DNA from: Coenobita brevimanus
Taxonomy: Eukaryota > Arthropoda > Malacostraca > Decapoda > Coenobitidae
Reading direction: 5' to 3'
DNA: 64,000 bases
NCBI GenBank assembly: GCA_032717465.1
Contig: CM064671.1
Coordinates: forward strand, 55,920,272 to 55,984,271
In this document: one piece after another, positions 1 to 13,389 of the stretch
Numbering within the stretch: the first letter of the stretch is position 1
Layout of the letters: each line of letters starts with the position of its first letter
The notes under the pieces: model-generated
What the model was told of the DNA's origin: nothing
Seen by the model: the letters and a program-made list of their open reading frames with translations, nothing else
Database searches by the model: none
Translations under genes and position numbers: made by a program

Positions 1-427
1 GTGACCAAAAAGTGACAAAAAAGTTACTCTCTCGCTAGGTACTCGAGCATATAATAGCCTTACTCTGCCTCTCCCGGCTAACAGCCACTAGGCTATCTTA
101 AGTGTAATCTCCAGCCATACACAAACAATGGAGGCACCTGTTACCAATAACGAGTTAATGCGTCTCACACATAGCCAATAGCGACCCATCAAGAATACGT
201 TTTTAGATTTCTATGGGAAAATACTCTCATTGTGCCCCTCCCACACTGCCCAGCAGCAGAAAAACTGACCGCTGAGTATACAGAGGGAAGATAGTAAGGT
301 CATGAGATCTACCCTTACAAAAATTGATAAAAAGATTTGACATTCTTGACGGCTTGCCTAGCTCCCTACTTCATCTTCACATCTTCTGTTTCACTCTTTC
401 ACTACTAAGGTAACTACGCCAGTGACA
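1..427 (-). repeat. 3' LTR of gypsy-like element (partial)
   Basis: This part matches 8343-8855, for example in the segments beginning gtgaccaaaaagtga and ctccctacttcatcttcaca. On the minus strand it follows a purine tract, so it is the 3' LTR. Only the portion inside the window is present. Confidence 0.85.
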
Positions 428-442
428 CCTCCCTTCCTGAGG
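428..442 (-). other. Polypurine tract of gypsy-like element
   Basis: On the minus strand the sequence CCTCAGGAAGGGAGG lies immediately before the LTR start (TGTCACTGG). A purine-rich run at this place normally primes plus-strand DNA synthesis in LTR retrotransposons. Confidence 0.6.
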
Positions 443-479
443 AAAGAAATTTACTAACGGGAAATTTCTGTATACTGTA

Positions 480-860
480 CATATTTAAGTTTTGGACAGT
501 AATCTGCTACAATATTAGTAATTCCTTCTACATGTCGGACTTCTAAGGCCTATTCCTGCAGAAATAGAGCCCAGCAGGTCAATCTAAGATTTTTGTCCTT
601 AAATCAGGACAAAAATTTCAGATGGTGGTGATCAGTGTACACTAGCTCACTTGTTGAAGGGCAAGAGTGAGTGCAAGGAGTTCATTCACAATACTTGAAT
701 AATTTCTCTGGGCCTTAATGAATTTTATGCTAAAACAGCACACAGGCATCTCAAAACCTTTATCATTATCCTGAAGCAAAACTGCGCTAGCCCCTAGGCC
801 ACTGGCATTAACTGCTAATTTAAAGGGTTTATCAAAATTTGGAACTTGAATCACTGGGTG
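480..860 (-). pseudogene. RNase H domain remnant of gypsy-like pol
   Basis: The minus strand encodes a Ty3-type RNase H: the stretch FKLAVNASGLGASAVLLQ (an Asp-to-Asn change where family members usually have VDAS), then the ELLAL region, then VYTDHHHLKFL further on. In-frame stops interrupt the second half. After about 480 only the purine tract and LTR follow, so the usual downstream integrase is missing. Confidence 0.8.
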
Positions 861-904
861 ACTTGACAGGATGGCTTTGACTTTAGAAAAGGCATCTACA
901 CATT

Positions 905-1500
905 GTGACTTTCACTCATACTTGACTCCTTTTCTTAACACATCAGTGAGGGGTGCTACCAGATCAGTGAAGTTCAGGACAAAACGTCTGTAGGACCCTA
1001 CCATACCCAAGAATTGCTGCAACTCTTTCTTATTTTGGGGTTGGGGGAAATTGACTATGGGCTGAACTTTAACATCAGGTGGACTCACTTGGCCTAATCC
1101 AACCACGTAACCTGGGTACTGCACGCAATCCCTTACAAATTCACATTTAGTTAAATTGAGCACTAAATTAGCAGAGGACAGTCTCTGCAGCAAGGCATTT
1201 AGTTAGCTCAAGCGTTGTTAGCAGGTGTTGCTAAAAATAACTACGTCATCAATGTAAGTAATACAACCTTCTACATCCTTGATGAGATCATTTATCAGTC
1301 TCTGGAAGGTGGCACGAGCATTCTTCATACCACAGGGCATACTTAAAATTTACAAGTATTGCCACCAACCACAACACAGGAATTTTCTTGGGCCCTTTCT
1401 GTGAGTGAGACTTGCCAATATCCCTTGGTCAAATCTAATACTGTAATAAACTTTGCACTACCTACCGCATCCACATAATCATCTACTCAAGGAAGTGGGT
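905..1500 (-). pseudogene. Reverse transcriptase remnant of gypsy-like pol
   Basis: The minus strand reads [18 protein letters not shown] followed by a YIDD catalytic box near 1240, then the RT connection region (KCEFV, then KKELQQFLGMVGSYRRF). These are classical Ty3/gypsy RT landmarks. Stop codons and frame changes between the pieces show it is dead. It lies directly upstream of RNase H in the reading direction. Confidence 0.85.
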
Positions 1501-1718
1501 AGGTGTCAGTCTTGGTAATGGAGTTGACTTAACACGTTGTTTGGCCTTAAGAAATAACATTCTGTCAATTCAGACTCACACCCATCTTCCCTAACTGCTA
1601 AGTCATTTAAGGTGGGAATCTCCGGATCAGATTTTTGCTTATCAGCTAACCTTGCACTTACATCAATCTAGGGAGAATCATCAACTTCTTGGTCATTTCA
1701 CTTGGTGAAAAATTTATC

Positions 1719-2258
1719 TCAAAGCCCAACATCATCATCGGCATTGACAGTGCCAATACTGTCAACATTCTCATGGCTGGCCTTGGCTATCATAGCTGTA
1801 GTTACAGCACATGCGGGAAACAGTTTAGGACATACAACTTTTAGCTCATTAGTCCAATCCTCACTCACGGGAGTTTTTAACATGAAGGGAACAGCACTCG
1901 CTTCTCCTCTCGCCAAGTCATTACCCAAAAGGAAAGTGGCCTCTTGTACGGGTAGCTGCTCAACAACACCCACACGCACTGAACCAGTAACTAGATCTGA
2001 CTGGAGCTTCACCTCAACTAGGGGAACAGATACAAACTCAGCTATACCCTGCAACAAAACACATTCATTAGGGTCGGCTACATCAACGGGTCCCTTCAAC
2101 ATTAGTGACTGTGAAGCTCCTGTGTCTCTAAGTATAGTGACTTCCTTACCACCTTTTCCATCAGGTGAAAGTAACCCCTTAGGTATGAAGTTAGTAAATA
2201 AATGATCTGGGGAGGAGTCACTGTATACTGCTTTGGAGAGGAGACTCCCCACTCTCAC
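1719..2258 (-). pseudogene. Aspartic protease region of gypsy-like Gag-Pol
   Basis: An open stretch of 179 codons contains RDTGASQSLML, the retropepsin active-site motif (D-T-G-A). It continues with VEVKLQSDL and then TFLLGNDLA, matching the flap-to-ILG order of retroviral-type proteases. It sits between Gag remnants and RT, as expected. No intact polyprotein remains. Confidence 0.8.
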
Positions 2259-2462
2259 TTGATCCTGACTGCTGCATTGCTCCAGTCTTACTAGTGTCTA
2301 ACAGTAGCCCTACAGGAGACTGTCAACCACTGAACGCCCCACTCTAGCATTATCAACAATATACACCTGCTGGGGGGGGGGGTCTACCACTATCAATATC
2401 TGTGGGTGGCTGCTCTCTGTTGGTGTCAAAAGATCCCCATGAATTTACCAAAGTAATAGGTT

Positions 2463-2858
2463 TCACATTGGAACTTTTCCCTCGTTTTTCTCCAGCACCA
2501 GTCCTCCAAGTGCCCTGTTTTCTGGCAATACTGCAAACTCTGACACTTTTAACCCTCTGGCAACATTGTCCTCGCTTACTTTTGTGGAATTAACATGCTC
2601 TGGGTTTGCAGCGTTCCCAGTACTGTCACTTGACATTAACTTGCCTTTAGCAGAAGAAAAGTTCACAAAAAATGGTTGGTTCACTCTCCTACCCTTAACA
2701 AATGACTGAGGTTTACGTGCATACTTATGAATTATACTATAATTATCTGCTACAACCGCAGACTCAACTAAAGTATCTAAATTTTTCTCTACTAGGTGTG
2801 TAGCAACATCCCTATTATTGTTACCAGTGAAGTTTTCCAAGATCATTAATTCTCTCAA
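2463..2858 (-). pseudogene. Gag C-terminal remnant of gypsy-like element
   Basis: The segment ELMILENF followed by the VAADNY-type region resembles the corresponding part of the better preserved Gag at 33123-34175 (MILLEDF, then LADEYVLTHK). The rest is a polar tail. No zinc knuckle is visible, so this piece is truncated or decayed. Confidence 0.6.
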
Positions 2859-2879
2859 TTAAGAAAAATCATCAACTTT

Positions 2880-3475
2880 CTTAGAATGTAACCATTGATC
2901 AAATAAATCTATGAGTACTCTAGCATATTTCACATGAGTCTGATCTTTTTATTTAAAGGTAGATCTAAATTTAAGCCTATATGCCTCTGGAATGAGTTCA
3001 TATGCTTTGAGAATGGGATCTTTTAAACATAGTTAGGACTTTGATCAACTGATAAATATATGCCTCTTGAACCTTGCTTTAAAAACACTGAGCAGCAATA
3101 CTGTCCAAGAGTCTTCTGGCAAACAAAGGCGACCTGCCAACTTATCAAACATATGGAAGTACTTAGCAAAACTTGTTCGTTGAAGGGAGGTACTAGCTTT
3201 ATATTCCGGCCAACATCAAAAGATTCCCTGGCAGATGAACTATTAGCTTTAGATGAACTATTAGAGTGCTTCAGTCTGAGTTCATGATTCATTTCCTTTT
3301 GTCTCATTTGAGCTTGTAATTCTAGTTCTTTCATTTTAGCTTACAATTCTAGTTCTCTCAGATTAATTCTGGCTAGCTCAAGTTGCACTTTGTCACCAGT
3401 ATCATAAGCAGAAAAATCACTGGGGCCAGCTATCTCCGATGCCTAAACCACAGGGTCAACACGTTATGCATTATC
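2880..3475 (-). pseudogene. Gag N-terminal remnant of gypsy-like element
   Basis: The minus strand carries a charged, coiled-coil-like stretch (LELQAQMRQKEMNHELR), then FDVGRNIKLVPPFNE. The latter is nearly the same as FDVAKNVKLVPPFNE in the second LTR element, so the two elements are relatives. A frameshift follows. The 5' side is cut by the nested LINE that starts at 3481. Confidence 0.7.
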
Positions 3476-3480
3476 AAGTG

Positions 3481-6400
3481 CAGGAGTAGACTGTAGCACC
3501 AGTCGAGCAGGGCAGTACTCCCGAGGTGGATGGAAAGCTGATGACAGGGAGTGCTGGAGCTCCCGTTTCATCAGCCCTCAGGACTAGTTCCTGACCATCC
3601 CCCTTTGCTGAACTTTTTCAGTGTCTCAGTTACACAGAGAGTAGGCCAGCATGCTCTCCAGTACAAATTTCTCTAACTATCTTCACCAAACTACATGCAC
3701 AGTACACGCTACACTTCCTTTTCAAAAATCAATACAAATGGCGTCTATTAATCAAGCCTCGGAGTCCCCAGGGGGGGGGACCATAAATGCCCCCGCCATC
3801 TGCCCCTCTCCCGGTGACGACTCGAGGTGCCTGGAACCACTGTCTGACTCTCTTCTTCTTCATTTCTGCAACATTCGCGGCCTTTCATCTAACTTTCGCT
3901 CTGTTGAGCACCACCTCTCCTCCTCTAAACCTCACCTTCTTTTTCTGACGGAGACTCAGCTGTCTGAGGCAACCGACAGCAAACCCTTTTCTGTATCCTC
4001 CTACTTTCTCTATACTCATTTCAAAGCCAAAGGTGGCTGTTGTGTATACATACGCAACGACTTATCTTGCTCTCGTGTTCCTGAACTTGATTCTTCTGAA
4101 TTCTCCACACTCTGGCTTCGGCTTTCCTGTCATTCTCTGACTAAATATATCTGTGCTGTTTACTTATCCCCTAATTCTACTGACTATCAAAAATTCTTTG
4201 ACTATCTTACTTCTACGATGGAACACATTCTGTCCATTTCTCCTTTCCCTGAAATCTCCATTCTTGGAGATTTCAATGTTCACCACCACCTTTGGCTCTC
4301 CTCTCCTTTCACGGATCCACCTGGTGAACAAGCCTACATCTTTTCTATCCTTAATGACCTAGAGCAGCTTGTACAGCACCCTACCCGTATCCCTGACCGC
4401 CTTGGAGAGAGCTCCAACATACTTGACCTCTTCCTCACAACTAATCCTTCTGCTTACTCTGTTAATCTTTTCTCTCCGTTGGGCTCCTCCGATCACAACC
4501 TTATTACCTTAACCTGTCCTATCACTCCGGTACGGCCTGTGGACCCTCCAGGGAAACGTCGTCTGTGGCACTTTGGAGCTGCGAACTGGGAGGCCCTCAG
4601 GCAGTACTTCTTTGATTTTCCCTGGAATGATTATTGCTTCCATGGCCGGGAGCCATCTGAGTGTGCCTCGCGCATTACGGAGGTTATTCTCTCGGGCATG
4701 GAAGCATACATTCCTTTCTCATATCCTTTGACTAACGCAAGAAAGCCTTGGTTTAATCACGCTTGTTCTAATGCTGTCCGCAACAAGGAGAGGGCCTACA
4801 AAAGGTACCGGAGCCAACCCACACCTGAATCACATCATCTTTACGTTTCTGCCCGGAATCGTGCTAAGTCTGTTCTTCGCTCTACTAAAAATAATTTCAT
4901 CCATACTAAATGCTCTCAACTCTCCAACTTGAATTCTTCCCGCTCCTTCTGGCACCTTGCCAAAATCTTTCTAACAACTTTACCTCATCATCCTTCCCTC
5001 CTCTTTTCTACTCTGATGGTTCTGTAGCTATTTCTTCTACTGATAAGGCAGATCTCTTCGCACAGACTTTCTCCTCCAATTCCACCTTAGACGATTCCGG
5101 TGCTGTTCCTCCATCACTTCTCCCCTCTGACTTCCTCATGGCTGACATTAAAATTTCTTCAGTTGATGTATTTTCTGCCATCACTGGCCTCAGTACTAAC
5201 AAGGCATATGGGCCTGATGGGGTCCCTCCTGTTGTTCTCAAGAACTGTGCTTCTGTGCTTACACCCTGCCTAGGCAAACTCTTTCGCCTTTGTCTGTCAA
5301 CTTGTACCTTTCCTTCTTGCTGGAAGTTTGCTCTCATTCAGCCAGTCCCAAAGAAGGGTGACCACTCCCAACCCTCCAACTATCGTCCAATTGCTTTAAC
5401 GTCCTGTATTTCAAAAGTTTTCGAGTCAATTCTTAATAGAAAAATTTTAAGGCATCTTTCCTATCACAACCTTCTTTCCGATCGTCAGTATGGGTTCCGT
5501 CAGGGACGCTCCACTGGCGATCTTCTCACCTACCTTTCAGACTCCTGGTCATCCTCCTTTCGGGACTTTGGCGAAAGCTTTGCCATTGCACTTGACATCT
5601 CAAAGGCTTTCGATCGAGTCTGGCATAAATCTTTAATTTCCAAACTGCCCTCCTACGGTTTCTATCCTTCTATCTGTGCCTTCATCGCTAGCTTCCTTTC
5701 TGGTCGTTCTATAGCCGCTGTTGTAGACGGCCATCGTTCTTCTCCTAGATCTATCAACAGTGGTGTTCCTCAGGGCTCTGTCCTATCACCAACTCTCTTC
5801 CTTTTATTCATCAATGATCTTCTAAGCTGTACATCTAATCCTATCCACTCATACGCTGATGACTCCACCCTTCACCTTTCCATTCGGTTCCCGCAACGCC
5901 CATCTCAACAGTTGCTTCAAGAAACAAGGGATGAGGCTATGGCACACCTAATGTCTGACTTGGCTCGTATCGCTGACTGGGGTAAAAATAATATGGTTGT
6001 CTTTAATGCATCTAAGACTCAGTTCTTACACCTATCAACCCGACAAAATCTTCCACAGGTATACCCATTAATGTTTAATAATATTCAGCTTAATCCTGCA
6101 TCATCCTTGAACATGCTTGGGGTTTCATTTACTCGGGACTTATCTTGGAAAGATCATATTACATCTCTTGTAAAATCTGCTTCTAAGAGATTGGGTGTGC
6201 TAAGCCGACTCCGCTCTTTCTTTACCCCTGCACAATTGTTGACTCTATACAGAGGTTTTATCCGCCCCTGTGTGGAGTACAACTCTCATGTGTGGGGAGG
6301 CTCCCCACATACAGCTCTTCTCAATAGGGTGGAGTCAAAGGCTTTTCGTCTCATTAACTCTCCTCCTCTTACTGACTCCCTTCAACCTCTGTCTCTTCGC

Positions 6401-6779
6401 CGCACTGTTGCATCTTTATCTCTTTTCTATCGCTACTTTAATGGTCACTGCTCCTCTGAACTGTCTGCTTGCATTCCTCCACCTCTACGACGGGCGCGTA
6501 GCACCCGTCTGGCAGCAAACTCTCATCCCTTTTCTGTCCAACTCTCTAATGCAAGAGTTAACCGTTACTCCCAGTCTTTCATTTATGCAACAGGTCAACT
6601 CTGGAACTGTCTCCCTCTGTCTGTATTTCCTGCTGCCTATGATCTCCAGTCTTTCAAACGCAGTGTGTCCTGGCATCTCAAAATGATCGGATCTTGAATT
6701 TGGCTCTCTATTGTATTTTGTTTTTCTCTTGGAGGGAACTGTTACTGCGGGCCATGGCCTTTGGTTCCTTCTTCCTCGC

Positions 6780-6812
<33 letters not shown>
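3481..6812 (+). mobile_element. Jockey-like LINE, family A copy A1, nearly intact
   Basis: This plus-strand element has a 5' leader of about 170 bp that is also present in a second copy ending near 43345, an endonuclease-RT frame, a 3' UTR and a pure A tail (6783-6814). AAGTG occurs at 3476-3480 and again at 6813-6817 and is the likely target duplication; its A's merge with the tail. It is inserted in the Gag region of the surrounding gypsy-like element. The long clean tail suggests a recent insertion. Confidence 0.9.
3651..6697 (+). pseudogene. LINE A1 endonuclease-reverse transcriptase, one frameshift
   Basis: The first open part (3651-5027) has an AP-endonuclease-type fold: the start motif [29 protein letters not shown] and SSDHNLI. 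The second part (4910-6697) has RT motifs: GPDGVPPVVL, NYRPIALTS, ALDISKAFDRVWH, SGVPQGSVLSPTLF and the YADD box. The parts overlap in different frames. The switch lies at the AAAA run 4962-4965, where one more A would restore the frame. There is no gag-like ORF1. This could be a real one-base loss or a sequencing error. Confidence 0.9.
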
Positions 6813-6816
<4 letters not shown>

Positions 6817-6817
6817 G

Positions 6818-7907
6818 GCTCCGAACTAACTATAGAGGACTCACTTTGTTCAAATGGTGTTCAATATTTTATCGAGTAAACTAGTCTTAGTAACTGAAGC
6901 AGAAATATCAGGACTCTAAAATATCATAATACAATACATAACAGCTGGTAGCGTACATAAGTAATCTAGAGGTTAAGTAAAGTCATGGCTAGGGGTGAAG
7001 GAAATGGCCTTAGCACATTCTCTCTCAGGAATGCCATAGACAGCACCTCGTGATGCCTGGTCAGAAAGTCCCCAGGATCAAGAAAGTTCCACTCAACCGT
7101 GCCTTACATGTGGTACATCCATTCATATACGAGAGAGAAGGAGTTAGGAGGCAGAAGGAGTTAGGAGTGAGAGTAAGAAGGGGGGTCTAAGAAAAAGAGA
7201 GAGGCACGGTGGAGAATAAGGCAGGTGCACAGGTTAGCGAGTAACTCTCATCTCATTACACTCTGTGAGATTATATTACTCTTGAGATATTCCCTTTGAA
7301 GAAAATAAACCACAATCAACCCCCAGACTCATCTTTATCTTTCTCCTGTCATCGACAACAAGTACAACTAAAATTGTCTCCTACAAAGCAACACACTATT
7401 ATAACAGCTTGGCTACGACTACGATATAATTAACTAAAAGTTCGATATATCATTTGGGTGGCAGCAACTTACGAACCACTTCCACAAGTGTGCGAGTCAA
7501 CAGTTGAGTCTACATTATCAAGATAGAAAACAAAGAATACTATAAGTTCGAGCCACACGATGTCTCACACTTTATTCTGACAGTAATCTGACAATATATT
7601 GTTACAACCAATCTTCCAATTTCTATGTCAGTCTACAATCAGCGAACCAATGAACTACAAGTATCTACGATTGCTACGGAACAAGGAGGCAAGACGATAG
7701 GGCCTGGCCAAGCAATATGAGTTCATGTTTTGTAAGTGTTTTCACTCTGGTTGGGGGAGGCTTCAAATCCAAAAATGTTTTCACATCACTATCACTCATT
7801 AGGGTCATGATTACTGATTATAATTAAGTAGGTAAGAGTAAGCACTGTGTATGTGACCAAGGTTGCCAATATTTCGTCATAGAGTTATCCTGGTGATGTC
7901 GCCAAAT
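6818..7907 (-). other. 5' internal region of gypsy-like element, no ORF seen
   Basis: This stretch lies between the nested LINE and the 5' LTR. It shows no open frame of note on either strand. On the minus strand the last bases before the LTR (7896-7907) read ATTTGGCGACAT, a primer-binding-like site. The second LTR element has ATTTGGCGACCT at the same place. Confidence 0.55.
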
Positions 7908-8855
7908 TGTTATTGGGGGTATAAATTATGGTGCACTCTAAACCCTAAATTAATCACCAAAAGGGGTAAGGTAAAGCTCACTAGATAACTAACCTATTTT
8001 ACTGTACACTATTACATACACACACCAAAGAAGAAACAAGGATTCGTTTTATAAAGGTGAATTCACATAGGCCTCAGAATACAAGTATAAAACATGTTAT
8101 GTCTTACCTAACCAGATTACAATCAGTGGAGGCTACGTACTCACATAGCTTGAGGAACTACGAGAACTCGTTGATGATATAATCCAGATATAATCCACAC
8201 ACTAGTGTAATATGGAGAAGTGAATCAAAAATGGGAAATGGTGGACAAGCAATGCATTTTATAATCAAAGTAACGTGTTTAGTAATGTGTGAAAATATGT
8301 GCAAAAGTGTAACGAAATGTGTAACAAAATGTGACAAAAAGTGTGACCAAAAAGTGAGAAAAAAGTGACTCTCTCACTAGGTCCCAGAAATTATAAAGTA
8401 GCCTTACTCCCCCTCTTCCAGCTAACTAGCCACTAGGCTGTCTTAAGTGTAATCTCCAGCCATGCACAAACATTGGAGGCACATGCTATGAATAGCAACT
8501 TAATACATGCCACACATAGCCAATAGCGAGCCCATCAAGAAAACGTTTTTAGACTTCTGTTGGGAAAATACTCTCATTTTCTCCCTCCCACACGATATGT
8601 CCCACCCACTTATAGTCAAGGACAAAAGGTTTCTGCGTAGTTCTGGGAAAGCATGGAGCGTTATCAACCCAGTAGCAGAAAATATGGCTGCTGAGTAAAC
8701 AGAGGAAAGATAGTAAGGTCATGAGATCTACCCTTACAGGCAGCAAAATTTTATAACAAAAGATTTAATGTTCTTGATGCCTCACCTATCTCCCTACTTC
8801 ATCTTCACATCTTCTATTTCACCCATTCGCTACTAGGGTAACTACACAAGTAATA
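7908..8855 (-). repeat. 5' LTR of gypsy-like element
   Basis: In plus orientation it begins TGTTATTGGGGG directly after the primer-binding-like site. Its outer half matches the left LTR at 1-427. The outer edge is judged from where similarity stops, just before a (TA)n run, so it is accurate to about 10 bp. Confidence 0.8.
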
Positions 8856-8859
8856 TACA

Positions 8860-8884
8860 GTATATATATATATATATATATATA
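8860..8884. repeat. (TA)n microsatellite
   Basis: A short pure TA run between the gypsy-like LTR and the 5' end of RTE-like copy B1. Confidence 0.95.
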
Positions 8885-9069
8885 CTTCCCCTGGGAGTAA
8901 GTTTTTTTTTTTCAAGAATACTCCCACAGTATCTCTGCTTGTCGTACGAGGTGACTAAAAGGGTTGGCGGAGGGTTAGTGCCCCTCCCCGGAAAACAACT
9001 AACTAAAAAGATGAACAAAAGCCTTGGACAAGGACTGACCAAAAGATGACGACCAAGGACCTGACAAAG

Positions 9070-9968
9070 GACATGGTAATCACAACATGGAATGTAAGGG
9101 ATGCGAATCATGAGATGAAAGAGAGAGATATTGTCCATGTGCTTGAGGGTGCGAAAGTTGATGTATGTGGAGTGCATGAAACTAAAAGGTGAGGTGAGTG
9201 TGTGAGAGAATGGGAGTTTGGATGGGGTATATGTGGAGGAGTAGGTAAGAATGAGAGGGGGAAAAAGAAAAGGAGTGTGTATAGTTGTGAGTAAAAGATG
9301 GAAGAAGAACATAAGAGAGTATGGATCAGTTGGGTCAAGGATTGTGTGGGTAAAATTGAAAGTTGGAATATAAATGTGGGCGATTGTGTGCGTGTATGCG
9401 CCAACGCAAGATCGTGCAAGCAGAGTGAGAGAAGAGTTCTGGACAAATGTGGAAGTGTGCATGGAAAATTTTGGAAGGAATGAGAGAGTGTTTTTGATCG
9501 GTAATATGACTGGTAAAGTAGGGAATGTGAAGGTGGACGAAATAGTTGGTGAGTGGGGTGTGCCCTGCTAAGTTAGATGAGAATGGCAATACGTTAGTGG
9601 ACATTTGTGCTGGGAGGGGGTTGGTGATGGCCAATACCCTCTCCAGGCACAAAATGATCCACAGGTATGCATGGCGAGTGATGAGAAGGGTGGGTGGTGA
9701 ACTGAATGAAATTATGGCAATGATTGATTATGTGTGTGTGGATGAAAGGAAGCGAAGATGTGTAATGGATGCAAGAGATTATAAAGGTTGGGGGAGTGGA
9801 CTTTCTGACCACTACTTGGTGGTGGCCAGAATCAAGATCCAAATAAGATGGAGAAATAGAAAAAGGGACTTACGGAAAGAAGGAGTGTTTGCAAGGAGAG
9901 TGGAAAGGTTACAAGAGGATGAGAAAAAGGTAGAATATAAGAGAGAAGTGGAGGAACGATTGGGCTAA
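9070..9968 (+). pseudogene. RTE-like endonuclease remnant (B1)
   Basis: The reading starts with ITTWNVRDANHE, the usual first motif of AP-type LINE endonucleases, and continues with VCGVHETK. Near the end it has a YDYV-like stretch (MIDYVCVDERKR) and LSDHYLVVARI, which contains the conserved SDH. Frameshifts and stops break it into several open pieces. Confidence 0.75.
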
Positions 9969-10249
9969 TATGAACTGGAGCAGATGGGAGACATGGAAGG
10001 TGTGTGCAGGATATTCACAGAAGAAATATGTGCAGCATGTGATGTGGTGTGTGGGATGAAGAGAAGACTGAGGGAGGTGCAAGGAACAGCGTGGTGGAAA
10101 GAAGAGGTGAGACAGGCTGTGGCACAAATGAAGAAAGCATACAATGAATGGATGAGAAATAGGGACATGGAAGAAGTTGAAAGACGGAAGAAAGAGTAGG
10201 TGAAAAGATTAGTAAGAGAGAGTAAATAGAGAGTGGATGAGGAATTTAG

Positions 10250-10735
10250 AAGAATTTGAGTGTAAAGTGGAGTGAATGTAAGAAAATATTCTGGAAAGAG
10301 GTGAAGAGAGTAAAACTGGGTGGAAATGAAGTTAGCAGGGGAGTGAAAGATAAAAATGGTAGATTACTAGTGGAGAAGGGAGAAAAAGTGAGCAGATGGA
10401 GAGAACACTTTAAGGAATTGTTGAACATACAGGATGGAAGTAATGCGAGTATAAGTGGCTGGGGAATGGCTGGGAGAAGGAGGGAGGTGAGAAGACAGGA
10501 AGAAATCTGTAGGATAGAAGTTGTGGAAACAATGAAGAAAGTCAAATTGGGGAAAGCCCCAGGAATTGATGGAGTGTGTGGTAAAATGCTGACGCATGGG
10601 GGAGAGATAGTAGTAGAACGGATGTGGAAAATGTGCAGATTGGCCTGGGAGGAAGGTAGAGTCCCGGAGGATTGGTAGTCAGGTATAATTATTCCCTTGT
10701 ACAAAGGAAAAGGGGAAAAAGAAGTGTGTGGTAAT
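10250..10735 (+). pseudogene. RTE-like RT, N-terminal part (B1)
   Basis: It encodes KKVKLGKAPGIDGVCGKML, the conserved RT entry motif, and the VPEDW region. The reading is cut by the hAT-like insertion that starts at 10736. It resumes after 12107, where the next bases continue the element as seen in uninterrupted copy B2 near 18050. Confidence 0.8.
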
Positions 10736-12098
<1,363 letters not shown>

Positions 12099-12106
12099 AT
12101 GGTAAT

Positions 12107-12758
12107 CATAAGGGCATTTGTCTTCTTAGTATAACAGGAAAAGTGTATGGTAGGATAGTTATTGACAGAGTTAGAGAAAGAACAGGAATTAGTTGGAGAA
12201 GAATAGGGAGGCTTTAGGAAGGGAACAGGTTGTGTAGATCAGATATTCATTCTTAGATCTTTAGTGGAAAATTTTCTAGAGAAGGGAAAGAAGTTGTATG
12301 CGGCCTTCATGGATTTGGAGAAAGCATATGACAGGGTCGATAGACGAGGATTGTGGAAAGTATTAAGAATATATGGAGTAGATGGGAAGTTGTTGAATGC
12401 TGTGAAGAGTATGTATGATGGTGCTAAGGCTGCAGTGGGTGTGGATGGTGAACTGAGTGAATTTTTCTCTTTGAAGGTTGGGTTGAAGCAGGGATGAGTC
12501 ATGTCTCCATGGTTGTTCAATCTGTACATGGATGGGGTAATAAAAGAGGTAAAAGGTAGGGTAGTGAATGTTGGAGTGGCCCTGGTGAGAGAGGGTAGTG
12601 TTTGGAAATTCCCTGTACTGTTGTTTGCAGATTATACTGTGTTGCTGAGTGAAGACGAAGGGGAGCTGCAAGGCTTGGTGGATGAGTTTGGGAGAGTGTG
12701 TAAGAAACGGAATCTAAAGGTGAATGTAGGGAGGAGTAAAGTGATGGTCTTTGAGTGA
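12107..12758 (+). pseudogene. RTE-like RT core (B1)
   Basis: After the hAT-like insert the frame resumes with the GKVYGRIVIDRV motif, then AAFMDLEKAYDRVDRRGLW and GLKQG (followed by a stop, tga at 12496-12498), then SPWLFNLYMDG. The catalytic box reads FADY (LLFADYTVLLSE) where active enzymes have FADD, so a catalytic aspartate is lost. Confidence 0.85.
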
Positions 12759-13317
12759 GGTGGAGTCAGTGAATGTACAGCGAGGTTGGATGGTGAGGAA
12801 TTGGAAAATGAGTACGTTTAAGTATTTGGGTAGTGTGATGAGTAAGGATGGAGGTTTGGAGGGTGAATTGCTTGAAAAAGTACAGCAGGGAAGAAAGGTT
12901 GCTGGTTCCTTGAAAGCAGGGATAAGAAACAAGGAAGTGAGCATGTAAGTGAGAAAGTTCCATGACAGTATTGTGATACCACCTCTAACGCATGGAAGTG
13001 AAGATTGGACGTTGTTGGAAGGGCACAAGACAAGAGTGAGAGCAGTGGAAATGAGTTATTTAAAAGGAGCCTGTGGAGTCACATGGAGAGACAGGCTGAC
13101 AAATGAGGATATAAAGGAACGTTGTGGTGTGGATGTGGATGTGATATTAAGCGTTAGGAGGAATACACTGAGGTGGTTTGGCCATGTGGAGAGGATGGAG
13201 GGTGAAAGACTGACGAGGAGAGTGTATGTGAGTGAGGTGGAGGGGGGGAGAGGGAGGGGGAGGCCGAGAGAGAGATGGAGGGATGGGGTGGAGAGGTATA
13301 TGAGAGAGGGGCAGTGA
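12759..13317 (+). pseudogene. RTE-like RT C-terminal region (B1)
   Basis: Encodes STFKYLGSVMSKDGG, DSIVIPPLTHGSEDWTLLE and LRWFGHVERMEGERL, then an Arg/Gly-rich GRPRERW end. This C-terminal pattern is a hallmark of RTE-type LINEs. Two in-frame stops interrupt it. Confidence 0.85.
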
Positions 13318-13387
13318 AATGGCAGGGAACAGGGCGACGTGGAGGCGATTTGTTTGTGGCAACCCCGAACGGGATTGAGGCGTCTTG

Positions 13388-13389
<2 letters not shown>

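Larger units (their letters stand above)
1..8855 (-). mobile_element. Ty3/gypsy-like LTR retrotransposon, degraded, integrase missing
   Basis: The sequences at 1-427 and 8343-8855 are clear direct repeats, which I read as LTRs. Between them on the minus strand come a primer-binding-like site, Gag, protease with a DTGA motif, RT with a YIDD motif, RNase H and a purine tract. That order is typical of Ty3/gypsy elements. All coding parts carry stops and frameshifts. RNase H runs almost directly into the left LTR, so no room is left for integrase. A LINE is nested at 3481-6812. The left LTR is cut by the window edge, so target duplications cannot be checked. Confidence 0.88.

Noticed and set aside
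1702..2205. Plus-strand 167-codon frame
   Set aside because: It is the antisense shadow of the retroelement protease region.
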